64,000 nucleotides of DNA from Pseudobdellovibrionaceae bacterium. GTDB taxonomy: Bacteria > Bdellovibrionota > Bdellovibrionia > Bdellovibrionales > Bdellovibrionaceae. A program made the position numbers and the translations under genes. The notes under the pieces are model-generated. The model saw only the letters and a list, made by a program, of their open reading frames with translations. It had not been told where the DNA came from and searched no databases. Below are positions 25,564-34,886 of this stretch, in pieces. Position 1 is the stretch's first letter. Each line of letters starts with the position of its first letter. The stretch spans positions 2,202,565 through 2,266,564 of the forward strand of contig JAHBUV010000001.1 of the NCBI GenBank assembly GCA_019637915.1, given 5' to 3'.

Positions 25564-27258
25564 TTATGATTTGCGGATGTAATTGAAGAACCCGAGCACT
25601 CCCAGGAGTCCCGCCGACAGGTACATGATGAAGCTCGGCATCGGCATGCCGAGGATGGTGCGCAGGTTCCCCGGAAAGGCGAACAGCAGGGAGGCGCTGA
25701 CGATCAGGGCGCTGATGATCACGCCGAGGAAAAGCAGGTTGAAGGAGATCTCGATGGCGCGCTTGACGTCGTCCAGGCCGCGGATCTCGATCCGGTTGGC
25801 GTAATCGGGCGCGTTCATCTTGCGGATGAAAAAGGACAGTTGCCGCGGCAGGGCCTGGATCAGGTTGCGCGACTCGCGCAGGGTCTGGGTGACATCGCTG
25901 AACAGGCGCTGCGGTTCCATCTGGTGCTTGGCGAGTTCGCCGGCGAACTCCAGGGCGGTCTTCAGGAAATCGAAATTTTTGTCGATGCGGCGGCCCAGGC
26001 CTTCGATGGCGACGATGGATTTGAAGAACATCATCAACTCCGTCGGCACCGCCAGATGGTGGCGGGCGGCGATGGAGGAGGAGCCCATCAGGATCTTGCC
26101 GAGGTTCACGTTCTTCAGGGTCAGTCCGAAAAAAGGCGCGATCAGCTCGCGCAGTTCGCGGCCGAACAGATCGACGTTCACGCGGTCCGTGAAGGGGGCC
26201 AGATCGACGTACTCCAGGGCCAGTCGCTCGTAGTCCTCTTTGGAAAGGGCGAGCAGCATGTTGATGATCGAACTCTGCGTTTTGGGGTTCAGGCGGCCGA
26301 CGACGCCGAAATCGATGAGCCCGATGCGGTTGCCGGGCATGACGAAAAAATTGCCGGCGTGCAGATCACCGTGGAAAAGCCCGTCGATGAAGACCATTTT
26401 CAAATACGTCCGCAGGCCGATGCGCACGATCTCCTGGGGATCGACGCCCGGCTGCTGCAGGGCTTCGTCATGGCTCAGGGGGATGCCGGGCACCGCCTCC
26501 ATGACCAGGATGCGCTCGGTGGTGAGATCCATGTGGACGTGCGGGATCTTCACTTTGACGTTGGCCGGGTTGTCCTCGGGGGCGAAGTTCTCGGCGAAGC
26601 GGCGGATGTTGTTCGCCTCGACGATGAAGTTCGTTTCCAGCTCCAGAGTCTTGAAGAATTCGTTCACGATAGCGACGGGATCGTAGGGCCGCGTTTCCGG
26701 AACATAACGCTGCAGCAGCTCCGCCAGCATGTACAGGACGTTGAGGTCGTCGCTGATGGTCTCGAGGATGCCGGGCCGTTGCACTTTGATGACGACGTCC
26801 TGGCCGCCGCGCAGACGCGCCCGGTGAACTTGCGCGATGCTGGCCGAGCCCAGAGGCTCCGGGTCGACCGACGCGAAAATGGCGTGGCGTTCCTCGCCGA
26901 ACTCCTCGTTCAGAATGTCTTCAATGCGGCTGAAGGGCAGGGGCTGCACGCGATCGTGCAGCTTTTCGAACTCGACGATGTAGTCTTCGGGGACGAGGTC
27001 AGGGCGGGTCGCCAGAAGCTGCCCGAGTTTGACGAAGGTGGGTCCGAGTTCCTCGAAGGACATCCGGACCCGTTCCGCAACGCTGTACCTATCGACGTCG
27101 GCGCTGGCGTTGAGCCTTTCGACCAGAAATTTTCCCAGGCGGACCTTTTCGGCCACCTTGTGGAACCCGTGCTTCGCGAACACCCCCACGATCGTCCTCA
27201 GACGAGCCGCGTTTTTCAGGGTCTTTCCGAAGGGGTTCAGACGCAGACGGACGGGCAA
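25564..27258 (-). CDS. ubiB: UbiB/ABC1-family atypical kinase-like protein
   Basis: The 564-residue protein belongs to the AarF/UbiB/COQ8 family, linked to ubiquinone biosynthesis and lipid-quinone extraction. The family marks are KLGQLLATRPDLVP (the KxGQ motif), SIAQVHRA, HGDLHAGNFFV (catalytic loop), and LIDFGVVGRL (metal-binding). Two hydrophobic segments at the C terminus anchor it in the membrane. The start is TTG at 27258 with AGGAG seven bases upstream. The first 57 codons overlap the 3' end of rnr in another frame, yet residues 10-45 read as a normal family N terminus, so the overlap appears real. Confidence 0.85.
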   Translation of the reverse strand: MPVRLRLNPFGKTLKNAARLRTIVGVFAKHGFHKVAEKVRLGKFLVERLNASADVDRYSVAERVRMSFEELGPTFVKLGQLLATRPDLVPEDYIVEFEKLHDRVQPLPFSRIEDILNEEFGEERHAIFASVDPEPLGSASIAQVHRARLRGGQDVVIKVQRPGILETISDDLNVLYMLAELLQRYVPETRPYDPVAIVNEFFKTLELETNFIVEANNIRRFAENFAPEDNPANVKVKIPHVHMDLTTERILVMEAVPGIPLSHDEALQQPGVDPQEIVRIGLRTYLKMVFIDGLFHGDLHAGNFFVMPGNRIGLIDFGVVGRLNPKTQSSIINMLLALSKEDYERLALEYVDLAPFTDRVNVDLFGRELRELIAPFFGLTLKNVNLGKILMGSSSIAARHHLAVPTELMMFFKSIVAIEGLGRRIDKNFDFLKTALEFAGELAKHQMEPQRLFSDVTQTLRESRNLIQALPRQLSFFIRKMNAPDYANRIEIRGLDDVKRAIEISFNLLFLGVIISALIVSASLLFAFPGNLRTILGMPMPSFIMYLSAGLLGVLGFFNYIRKS

Positions 27259-29419
27259 ATTTCTTCTCCTGTTTCCGTTTGCTATTGAAGCCGATTTTCA
27301 CCGGCCCGGCAATGTCTCTTTCGGCGCGCGGCCCGGCGCTCTTGCCGCCGGAAGACGAACGGCGCTCCGAACGCCGTTCATCGCGCCGATCCGATCGGCG
27401 CTCCGAGTGCTTTTCGGGGCGTCGATCCGGGCGTCGCTCTTCCCGGCTCTTGGAACGCTCTCCGCGTTCCTGTTTGCCGGACGCCGGGGAAGAGGCCTTG
27501 CGGACGTTTCTCTCCGCGGGCATGAAAGTGACCTGGCCCGTCACCGGATCCGCCGCGGCGACGATCACTTTCATCATGTCGCCGATGCCGATGGTGGCGC
27601 CGCCGCGGCCGACGAGTTTCAGCAGATCCTCATTGTATTCCCAGCGGCCATCGCCGATCTCCTCCGTGCGGATCAGGCCGTCGATGTCGTACTCGCGCAA
27701 TAGCACGAAAGCGCCGAAGCGGGCGACGGAGCTCACCAGGCCCTCGAACTCCTTGCCGACGAATTGCTGCATGAAACGGGCTTTCTTGATGGCCATGAGC
27801 TGGCGTTCGGCTTTCACGGAACGTTGTTCGCAAGCCGACAGCCACGTGCCCGCGGTGTTGAGCTCCTCCTCGCTCATCAGGCGGTAGGAGGAATGCGGCA
27901 GGATCTGGTTCTTCAGCAGGCGGTGCACGATCAGATCCGGGTAACGACGGATCGGCGAGGTGAAGTGCGTGTAGAAATCAAAACCCAGGCCGAAATGGCC
28001 GACGTTGTCTTTCTGGTATTTCGCCTGACTCATCGAGCGCAAAGTCAGGATGTGCAGAACCTGGGCCTCGGGGCGGCCCTGGAACTCCTCTAGCACGTAA
28101 GTGAGGCGTTTTTGCAGTTTGCCGCCGCCCAGGCGGGTGCGGCCTCCGAAAGCCTCGAGGTAGCGCTCGAGCATGCGGATCGCCATCTCGTTCGGCGGTT
28201 CATGCACGCGGTAGAGCGCTGGCACGTCCCGGCTTCCCAGGAACTTGGCGACGGCGACGTTGGCGGCCAACATCATTTCCTCGATCAAACGGTGGGCGAA
28301 CAGGCGTTCGGAACGGATGACGTCGACGGGGCGGCCGGCGCCGTCGATCTGCAACTGCGTTTCGGGGATCTCCAGGTCCACGGAACCCTCGCGGAAGCGT
28401 TTGGCCATGAGGATTTTGGCGAGATCGCTGGCGCGCAGGATTTCCTCGTGCACGTGCTCCAGGGATTCCGCGCCCGAACCGTCGATGACCTCCTGCGCTT
28501 GCCCGTAAGTGACGCGCGCCTGGCTCTCCATGACCGCCTCGTAGAATTTCGATTCCGTCATCGTCCCGGTGAAATCAAAGAGCATCTCCGCCACCAGGCA
28601 GAGGCGGGGCACGTGGGGGTTCAGGGAGCACAGCCCGTTGCTCAGCACCTCGGGCAGCATGGGGATGACGAAGTTCGGGAAGTAGACGCTCGTGCCGCGC
28701 ACGTAGGCCTCGCGGTCGATGGCGGACCCGACTTGCACGTAATGGCTGACGTCGGCGATGGCGACGTACAGGCGGAATCCGCGGTTCTCCATTTCCACCA
28801 GGATCGCGTCGTCGAAATCCTTGGCGGTGACGCCGTCGATGGTGATGAGCTTTTTACCGCGCAGGTCGACGCGGCCTTTGAAATCCTTCTCGGTGGGCAC
28901 CGGACCGAAGACTTTGGCTTCGTGGTCGACCTCTTTGGGGAATTCGTCGGGGATGTTGTTGCCGTGGACCACGCGGCGGATGTCGTTCATCGGGTCCTCG
29001 ATGTCCCCGATGATCTCGATCACGCGGCCGGCGAACTTGCCGCCCTCTTCGGGGTACTGCGTGATTTCGGCGGCGACGATCTGGCCGTTGCTCGCGCCTT
29101 TGGAGTGCTCGAGGCTGATGCGCAGGTCCTGGCCCCAGCCGTGTCCTTCATCGCGGACGATTCCATAAGCCTCATTGAGTTTGGAGAAATGCCCGACGAC
29201 CTTTTTCACGCCGCGGGCGACGATGCGGATGATCTCCCCGCGGAAACGCTCGCCGCCGCGTTCGGGCTCGATGTGCGCGAGCACGCGGTCACCGGACATC
29301 ACGCCGACCATGGAATGGCGGGGAATGTAAACATCAGGTTGGTTTTTGTCGTCCGGAATCAAAAAACCAAAACCGTCGGGATGCCGTTTGATCAGGCCGG
29401 GAACGAACTGCTTTTTCAT
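27089..29419 (-). CDS. rnr: Ribonuclease R
   Basis: This 776-residue protein is a processive 3'-5' exoribonuclease of the RNB family that degrades structured RNA. It has N-terminal cold-shock/OB domains, the RNB catalytic centre ITIDGVTAKDFDDAILV, the segment HFGLGFDFYTHFTSPIRRYPDL, and a C-terminal S1 domain (VGKEFEGLVSSVARFGAFV). A highly charged Arg/Glu/Asp/Lys tail of about 140 residues follows. The last 170 bp of the tail overlap ubiB out of frame. GGAG lies just before the ATG. RNase R tails are often basic, but the length and RRxERR-type repetition here are pronounced. Confidence 0.95.
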   Translation of the reverse strand: MKKQFVPGLIKRHPDGFGFLIPDDKNQPDVYIPRHSMVGVMSGDRVLAHIEPERGGERFRGEIIRIVARGVKKVVGHFSKLNEAYGIVRDEGHGWGQDLRISLEHSKGASNGQIVAAEITQYPEEGGKFAGRVIEIIGDIEDPMNDIRRVVHGNNIPDEFPKEVDHEAKVFGPVPTEKDFKGRVDLRGKKLITIDGVTAKDFDDAILVEMENRGFRLYVAIADVSHYVQVGSAIDREAYVRGTSVYFPNFVIPMLPEVLSNGLCSLNPHVPRLCLVAEMLFDFTGTMTESKFYEAVMESQARVTYGQAQEVIDGSGAESLEHVHEEILRASDLAKILMAKRFREGSVDLEIPETQLQIDGAGRPVDVIRSERLFAHRLIEEMMLAANVAVAKFLGSRDVPALYRVHEPPNEMAIRMLERYLEAFGGRTRLGGGKLQKRLTYVLEEFQGRPEAQVLHILTLRSMSQAKYQKDNVGHFGLGFDFYTHFTSPIRRYPDLIVHRLLKNQILPHSSYRLMSEEELNTAGTWLSACEQRSVKAERQLMAIKKARFMQQFVGKEFEGLVSSVARFGAFVLLREYDIDGLIRTEEIGDGRWEYNEDLLKLVGRGGATIGIGDMMKVIVAAADPVTGQVTFMPAERNVRKASSPASGKQERGERSKSREERRPDRRPEKHSERRSDRRDERRSERRSSSGGKSAGPRAERDIAGPVKIGFNSKRKQEKKFARPSASEPLRKDPEKRGSSEDDRGGVREARVPQGGRKGPPGKISGRKAQRQRRRR

Positions 29420-29963
29420 GAAACTCCAATGCGTTTGATCTCAGGACTATGGTCCTGTTGTTTGAGTTGAGAACAAAAGAAAAAGGCACAGAGATGTTGC
29501 GCGTCGCAAAAACTGGACCTTGATCGAGTGCGTAAATGACACGCTGAATGCGTGAAAAAAAATGACTGCAAGGAAATGTGTTGAAGAAGTCGTCACGTGG
29601 TTTCCCAACAATGAAATCAATGGAGCGAAAACACTGGTGAAGAAAGCTCGAACTCATCCCTCAAAGCCTTGTGTAGCACGGATTTCGCTGATTGGCCTCA
29701 ACTGATTTTCGAGAGGCTTCGGCGGGGGTTCGCGCGCTCTTGAAAATCACGAGGAAAGACGGACGGGAGGAGGGAGGCGATGGGAGCTGCGGCTTTCCCG
29801 CCACATTCAGACTTTGCGGGGAGAGCAGGTCAAACGCATTTCTTCAACCCCCTGTTTTTTTTTGATCTTGATCTTGGGCTGGGTTGCTCATTACGATCAT
29901 TTTGAATTGAGTAAGAGATCAACAGTTCACCTTTAACGGAAACTGATAACGAAAGGACGCAAC
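29420..29963. other. Divergent intergenic region, 544 bp
   Basis: The region separates rnr (minus) from the outer-membrane protein gene (plus) and is noticeably more AT-rich than the surrounding genes. It ends with GAAAGGACG before the plus-strand ATG. I see no strong paired promoter hexamers, long dyads or plausible small genes. A 107-codon minus-strand frame here runs into rnr and has no coding character. Confidence 0.5.
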
Positions 29964-31169
29964 ATGAAAAAGACCATGCTGATTGCGGCTCTGACGATGG
30001 CGGCGGCTCCGGCCTTCGCTTCCAAAGCCCGCTTGAACGCCTTGCAGAACGCCGAGCACATCTCGGACATCCAACGCACCTTCGACCGTCCGTATGAAGC
30101 CGCCATGTACGGCGAATACGCCACGGTGGAATTCGGTTCCCCGACGGGCACGCCGAACGCGGAAGGCGGTTTCGTCCGTCAAATGGGCGAAGGCAGCTAC
30201 CTCGGTCTCTACCTCGGTCACAACCCGGAAGCGCTGAACAAAGTCATCACCGCTTCGCAATTGACGGTCGACCAGAGCAACGCCGGTCTCAAAGCCAGCG
30301 CCGCCGGAAGCGCCGCCGTCTGGAGATCCTCTCTGGAAGCCCCCCTCAACATCTTCTACGCCTCCAAAGCCGGTGACATCACCTGGGGCGCGAACCTGTT
30401 CTATCTGACCAGCAACAAAAAATCGACTTCGACCGTCGTGGTCGGCGACTTCAACAACAACGGTAACACGACGGATCCGGGTGAAGAAGTCAGCGCGGCG
30501 AACCGCAAGGCCAACGTGGCCGGCGTTTCCTTCGGCGCGACGGCTGCCAACTGGGAAGCTGACGCCACCGTCGGTTTGATGGGCAAAGACCAATTCGAAG
30601 TGTCCACCGCCCTCGGCACCGAGATCGCCCTCGAGAGCAACATGAACCTCGTTCTGCGCGGCGCTTACAAAATGGACACCCTGTACTTCTACGGTAAGTA
30701 CTCGATGGCCGGCGCGAAAGTGAAAGTCACGGGCGCTGAAGACCGCAAAGTGGATCTGAACGAAGCCGCCGTCGGCATCATCGACAGCCGCAAAAAAGAC
30801 GGCGTTGAGTTCTTCTACGGCGCGTCCTACGTCATGACGAACGTCAAAGGCAACAGCCTCGTCGGCGACAACAAAACCGAAGTCACCAAGCTCCCCGTCA
30901 TCGTCGGCGTGGAAGCCGAAGCCAACTCCTGGCTGGTGCTGCGTGGCTCGCTCACGCAAAACCTCGGTCTGCTCGGCACGACCAAAACCACGACGGCTGG
31001 CACGGCCGGTGAGTCCGACTCCCTCGGCAGCACCACGGTGGCCGCTGGCGCCGGCATGAAGTTCGGCAAGTTCACGGTCGACACGACCTTGAAAGCCGCC
31101 ACCACGGGCACGATCGGCTCCGATGGCGCGAACTTCCTGGGCGATGCTTCGCTGACCTACTTGTTCTAA
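29964..31169 (+). CDS. Outer-membrane beta-barrel protein, porin-like
   Basis: The 401-residue product has a signal peptide (MKKTMLIAALTMAAAPAFA) and a mature chain of alternating polar and hydrophobic strands rich in Gly, Ala, Thr and Asn. It ends DASLTYLF, a C-terminal aromatic residue as used by the BAM machinery. I recognise no specific family; a major porin or OmpA-less barrel is the natural reading. Codon choice is strongly biased (for example AAC, AAA and GGC/GGT throughout), consistent with high expression. A strong terminator follows. Confidence 0.72.
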   Translation: MKKTMLIAALTMAAAPAFASKARLNALQNAEHISDIQRTFDRPYEAAMYGEYATVEFGSPTGTPNAEGGFVRQMGEGSYLGLYLGHNPEALNKVITASQLTVDQSNAGLKASAAGSAAVWRSSLEAPLNIFYASKAGDITWGANLFYLTSNKKSTSTVVVGDFNNNGNTTDPGEEVSAANRKANVAGVSFGATAANWEADATVGLMGKDQFEVSTALGTEIALESNMNLVLRGAYKMDTLYFYGKYSMAGAKVKVTGAEDRKVDLNEAAVGIIDSRKKDGVEFFYGASYVMTNVKGNSLVGDNKTEVTKLPVIVGVEAEANSWLVLRGSLTQNLGLLGTTKTTTAGTAGESDSLGSTTVAAGAGMKFGKFTVDTTLKAATTGTIGSDGANFLGDASLTYLF

Positions 31170-31197
31170 TCCAGTCGCAAGACGGCGGAACAAAAAC

Positions 31198-31233
31198 AAA
31201 AACCCCGTGGCTTCCACGGGGTTTTGTTTTTTT
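31198..31233 (+). terminator. Strong rho-independent terminator of the outer-membrane protein gene
   Basis: AACCCCGTGG and CCACGGGGTT pair around CTT, with extra A-T pairs below, followed by a T-rich run (TTTTGTTTTTTT). It is 28 bases past the stop codon. Confidence 0.9.
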
Positions 31234-31260
31234 AAAGGGCTCCCTGCAGCGGAGCCCTTT
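31234..31260. terminator. Second hairpin, probably for the convergent gene
   Basis: AAAGGGCTCC (31234-31243) and GGAGCCCTTT (31251-31260) form a perfect 10-bp stem around a 7-nt loop. It stands directly beside the first terminator and 26 bases past the end of the minus-strand nuclease gene. It can act for either strand, though no long T tract follows on the minus strand. Confidence 0.55.
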
Positions 31261-31285
31261 GCTTTGCCGGGGTCCTTCGTTGTCC

Positions 31286-32380
31286 CTACTGGGCTTTGGA
31301 GGTTTCGCCCGAAGCGGGAGTCAGGTAATCCAGAGGAACGAAATCCGGGGTGAAGGGGTAGCGGTAACTGCGGTACCCGGAAAGATCCGGCTTGCCGGCG
31401 GCGGCGTAGGCATCGTCCCAGAGGGCCGCCAGGAAGCGGGAGGCCCGGGCCATGTCCCCGGTGATCATCCTTTCGTAGCGTTTCCAGCCGATGGAGGGAT
31501 CGTGGCGTTCCGCCGGGGTCTTGATGGCCATGCCCTTTTCCACCCGCGCTTCCGATTTTCTTTTGATCGGATCTTTTCCCAGCAGTTGCGGCAGCTCCGC
31601 CTCCGACTCCGCGCTGAAGGCCCGGAGACGTTCCAGCGGCGGGCCGGGTTTCAGCCAGGGGGCCTTGCGGATGCGGCGGGCTTCTTCATAAACGCGGCTT
31701 TCCAGGTTGGCGGGGGCCGCGGAAACCACGGCCTCTTCAAAATAAGAATGCAGACCGCCGTGCCCGCTGGCGTAGCCGTCGTAGTCCGCCGTGTTGTGCA
31801 GGGGCTGGGCGGCGTCGCCGACAAAGTGGCCCATCAGCCCCATATTGACCATCATGGCGTAGACTTCCTGGTTGTAGGGGAGCTTGTCGTCCTGCTCTTC
31901 CTTGCGGTTCTGCGGCGTCTTGGCGGCCGCGAAAGCGTCCTTGCGGCCGGTGATCAGCCGGAAAAACTGATCGGCGCGCCACCACAAGGAACCGAAATCA
32001 TCCGCCACGGAAAAGATTTTCGCCGCCGGTTTGAAGCGGTTGTCCCGGCCCAGGAAATCTTTTTCGATCTTGGCGTAGTCGAGGGGGATGTTCTTCACCT
32101 TCAGGCCCAGCACTTCGGGATCGAGGAAGTGCGCGGGATCGCCCGAGCGCGACACCGAGGGCGGCAGCGACTTCCAGTAAATATCCGGGATGTTGCAGAG
32201 GTGTCCCATGGTGTGCGGCCGGCCTTGCAGAAAACGGCGGAGATTTTCGTTCTGCACCAGGTGGACGGCGGAGGAGCAGATCACATGGTGGCCGCGGCCA
32301 CCCCAGGCCTGGGCGATCGTCGGTGAAAACACATTGCCAAATAACAGCAAGCAACACATTGGAAGAGAACTTCTCAGCAT
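31286..32380 (-). CDS. Secreted S1/P1-type nuclease (zinc-dependent)
   Basis: The 364-residue product matches the S1/P1 nuclease-phospholipase C fold. A signal peptide ends in AQA, and cleavage would leave Trp as the first residue (WGGRGHHV). The family uses this N-terminal Trp and the following His to bind zinc. Further ligands appear in CNIPD, HFVGDAAQPLH and DYDG, then HGGLH. Members hydrolyse single-stranded nucleic acids and release 5' nucleotides. A secreted nuclease fits a lifestyle that digests other cells or environmental DNA. It ends against the outer-membrane protein terminators. Confidence 0.85.
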   Translation of the reverse strand: MLRSSLPMCCLLLFGNVFSPTIAQAWGGRGHHVICSSAVHLVQNENLRRFLQGRPHTMGHLCNIPDIYWKSLPPSVSRSGDPAHFLDPEVLGLKVKNIPLDYAKIEKDFLGRDNRFKPAAKIFSVADDFGSLWWRADQFFRLITGRKDAFAAAKTPQNRKEEQDDKLPYNQEVYAMMVNMGLMGHFVGDAAQPLHNTADYDGYASGHGGLHSYFEEAVVSAAPANLESRVYEEARRIRKAPWLKPGPPLERLRAFSAESEAELPQLLGKDPIKRKSEARVEKGMAIKTPAERHDPSIGWKRYERMITGDMARASRFLAALWDDAYAAAGKPDLSGYRSYRYPFTPDFVPLDYLTPASGETSKAQ

Positions 32381-32508
32381 GGTTTTTCTCCAAATTCCTA
32401 AGTCAGTCTGAGGATTTGGGCGTCACTCTAGAGTCCGCTTCAGTTGTGGTCAAAAACAAAATGAAAGAGGCACGGGTTTTCGGACTAAGATTCCCGGAGC
32501 ATCAGAAG

Positions 32509-32522
32509 ATGTTCTTCAACAT
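32509..32522 (+). promoter_or_regulatory. Dyad upstream of the CRP/FNR gene
   Basis: ATGTT-CTTC-AACAT is a perfect 5-N4-5 inverted repeat ending 14 bases before the ATG. FNR/CRP-type proteins bind dyads of this size and spacing class (TTGAT-N4-ATCAA for FNR). It is a candidate autoregulatory operator. Confidence 0.4.
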
Positions 32523-32536
32523 AGAAGGAGGCAAAG

Positions 32537-33238
32537 ATGGAGAGAGTGCTTTTTGCCGGAAATCAAAACAGCGTGATGACCCCGGCTGTTGAGTTGCCCT
32601 TCGAGACAATTGAGTTGAACGAGGGCGAGGTCCTTTTTCGTCAAGGTGAAGTCCCCCGCGGTTTGTATTACGTGCAGAGCGGCTGCCTGAAAATGGTGGT
32701 GCAACGAAGCCTGGCGCGCGGCCGGACCACCACGCCGGAATACGTGACGAAGCTGCTTTCACCCGGCGAGTACTTTGGCTACAAAGCCCTGGTGCGCGGC
32801 GGGGAACACCGTGGCGCCGCCACGGCGGTCAAAAAAAGCACTTTGTGGATGTACCCGCGCGAACTCGTGCAGATCGCCATCCGCAACGCCAGCCCGCTGA
32901 TCAAGTACCTGCTGGAGCAATCGGTTTCGGACCTCGAGAACTACGAAAAGACCAGCCAGCTGCATTACCTGGCCTCGGTGCAGGAGCGCATCGCCTATCA
33001 ATTGGTTTTGTTGGCTGAGAAATTCGGCGTGCCTTCGCCGCAGGGGATTTTCCTGAACCTGAAACTGACCCGCAACGAATTCGCGCAACTGGCCAGCACG
33101 ATCAACGAATCCCTGTCGCGTCATCTGACGGAGTTCAAGAACGAGGGTTTGGTCGACGTGAACGGCAAAGAGATCGTGATCAAGGATATCGAGGGACTGC
33201 GGAAAAAATCCGGCAACTTCCAGGTGAGCGCGTCTTAA
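32537..33238 (+). CDS. CRP/FNR-family transcriptional regulator
   Basis: The 233-residue protein has an N-terminal cyclic-nucleotide-binding-type barrel (EGEVLFRQGEVPRGLYYVQSGCLKM, then SPGEYFGYKALV). A dimerisation helix and a C-terminal winged HTH follow (LTRNEFAQLASTINESLSRHLTEFKNEGLV). There is a single cysteine, so no FNR-like iron-sulfur cluster is possible. The cAMP-contact Arg-Ser pair of CRP is not obvious, so the ligand is unknown. AAGGAGG precedes the ATG. Its stop codon overlaps the convergent subtilase stop. Confidence 0.88.
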   Translation: MERVLFAGNQNSVMTPAVELPFETIELNEGEVLFRQGEVPRGLYYVQSGCLKMVVQRSLARGRTTTPEYVTKLLSPGEYFGYKALVRGGEHRGAATAVKKSTLWMYPRELVQIAIRNASPLIKYLLEQSVSDLENYEKTSQLHYLASVQERIAYQLVLLAEKFGVPSPQGIFLNLKLTRNEFAQLASTINESLSRHLTEFKNEGLVDVNGKEIVIKDIEGLRKKSGNFQVSAS

Positions 33239-34812
33239 AATCCCAGCATCAGGCCTGAGGTGACGTCCACGCGCCCGCAAAGACCCATTTCGAGGGGGCG
33301 TTGAAAAACTTCCGCCGCGCCCTGCGGGATCATGCCGTAGCGGGAAAAGACCTGCAGCCCGCTTTCCGTGGCGACGATCATGTCGTCCGGGCGCGAACGC
33401 TGCAGGCGGCCCGGCGCCAGCAGGACGGGATCGTAGGGCAGCATGATCCGCCAGCCGGCCGTCGTCTGCACGAGCTTGCCGCCCGCGTTCAGGATCTGCT
33501 GGATATAGGGCGGAGCCTCCTGCCACTGGCCCTCGGTGAAACAGCCGCCTTGATGGGGCCCGAAACGCAGCGTCTGCAAAGACATGTTTCCTTCCGACCA
33601 CGAAAAACCGCGCAATTGCGACAGGAACCCGCCGCGGGTCAGGCGTGGATCGCGGCGCTTCAGCAGCGCCACCGCCGCCGCCGTGAAGGCCGCCGCGTTG
33701 GAGCTGCCACGGAATTCGGCGCCTTGGCCCTGATCCAGGATCACCGACGAGGGCGCCAGCAGATCGGGTTTCCCGAGGCGCAGGGAGCGGCTGGATTTTT
33801 CGCTGTCGATCGCGCCCACGACGATGGCCTCGCGGTTGTCCGCCGGGGTGAGCAGGTTCTCGTCGAGATCGGCGCGGGCCATCTCGATGCCCTGGCCGTC
33901 GACGCTGATGCGCAGGCGGTCGCGGCTGGTGAAGTTGCGGCTCGCGTCCTTCACCTTGATGAAGAAGGTGCCGCCGTCGATCTGCGCCTCGATGATCTCG
34001 CGCGGGTATTTGGAATAACCCGGGCGCTCCTCTTTGCGGTCGGCGGATTGTTTCAGGGTGCTGGTTTGCACGACGTTCATCATGTCGTCGAGAAGGGCGA
34101 CATCGAGATCCTTGTTGGTGCCGGCCTCGGAGTCGTTTTTGAAATCGTTCCAGCTCAGCACGACGCGGATCGGGCATTTGCGCTTTTCGGGGGCGCGGCA
34201 GGTGATTTTCAGGCCGTTGTTCTGGTCCGGCAGGCGAACCCAGTTTTCACCGATCGTGGTGATGGAGCCGTTGTACGTGGTGCGCCCGAAGTTCCCGGCG
34301 GCGTTGACCCACAGGACGCCGGCGCGGATGGCGCGGTTGACCTGGGCGTTGATGAAGCCGCCGCCGTCGCCGTTGCCGCCATATTCCCACACTTCGGAAT
34401 ACAGCACGACATCGAAGCGCTTGCGGACCACGTCGTCGATGGCGGCTTTGAAGTTGCTGTAGCCGAAGACGTTGTAGAGGCTCAGCTCCAGGCCTTCCGA
34501 GCGGCCCGGGTCGCGGGAATAAAGACCCGCCAGCATCTGCGCCATGCGCAGCCCGTGATCGATTTTCAGGTCTTCCGGGGACGGCAAGGGGCCCGGCGAA
34601 TAAACCGTGGACGCCGGCAGGCTGCGGCCCAGTTCTTTTTGGAAACCGAAGAAACCCTTGTCGAGAACGGCGACTTTGACTTTGCGATTGGAGGAACCGA
34701 GTTCAAGTTTGGCGAGGCCGAGATTCTGGCGGATGTCCTCGAGATTTTTGAAGGGACCCGCGTTTGCGCCGCTGGCGGCCAGCAGAAGGGAGAGGAAAAT
34801 GAACCGAATCAC
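33235..34812 (-). CDS. Secreted subtilisin-like serine protease (S8)
   Basis: The 525-residue product has a signal peptide (VIRFIFLSLLLAASGANA; GTG start at 34812 with GGAGG seven bases upstream). All catalytic regions are recognisable: Asp in KVAVLDKGF, His in DHGLRMAQML, the oxyanion Asn in VNAAGNFG, and the Ser in FRGSSNAAAFTAAA. The Ser motif departs from the canonical GTSxAAP (GSSNAAA), so activity is likely but the substrate pocket may differ. An insert between the Asn and Ser regions carries a beta-rich domain (about 230-350). It is probably an exported degradative protease. Confidence 0.82.
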   Translation of the reverse strand: MIRFIFLSLLLAASGANAGPFKNLEDIRQNLGLAKLELGSSNRKVKVAVLDKGFFGFQKELGRSLPASTVYSPGPLPSPEDLKIDHGLRMAQMLAGLYSRDPGRSEGLELSLYNVFGYSNFKAAIDDVVRKRFDVVLYSEVWEYGGNGDGGGFINAQVNRAIRAGVLWVNAAGNFGRTTYNGSITTIGENWVRLPDQNNGLKITCRAPEKRKCPIRVVLSWNDFKNDSEAGTNKDLDVALLDDMMNVVQTSTLKQSADRKEERPGYSKYPREIIEAQIDGGTFFIKVKDASRNFTSRDRLRISVDGQGIEMARADLDENLLTPADNREAIVVGAIDSEKSSRSLRLGKPDLLAPSSVILDQGQGAEFRGSSNAAAFTAAAVALLKRRDPRLTRGGFLSQLRGFSWSEGNMSLQTLRFGPHQGGCFTEGQWQEAPPYIQQILNAGGKLVQTTAGWRIMLPYDPVLLAPGRLQRSRPDDMIVATESGLQVFSRYGMIPQGAAEVFQRPLEMGLCGRVDVTSGLMLGF

Positions 34813-34886
34813 CACACGACCTCCGACAGAAAGAAAGGCCGGCTTTGCAGCCGACCTTTGACTCACTATGTCAGAAATGGTGTATC

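Noticed and set aside
29919-31217. 432-codon minus-strand frame opposite the outer-membrane protein gene
   Set aside because: The plus-strand gene has signal peptide, ribosome-binding site and terminator; the antisense frame has none and is compositionally odd.
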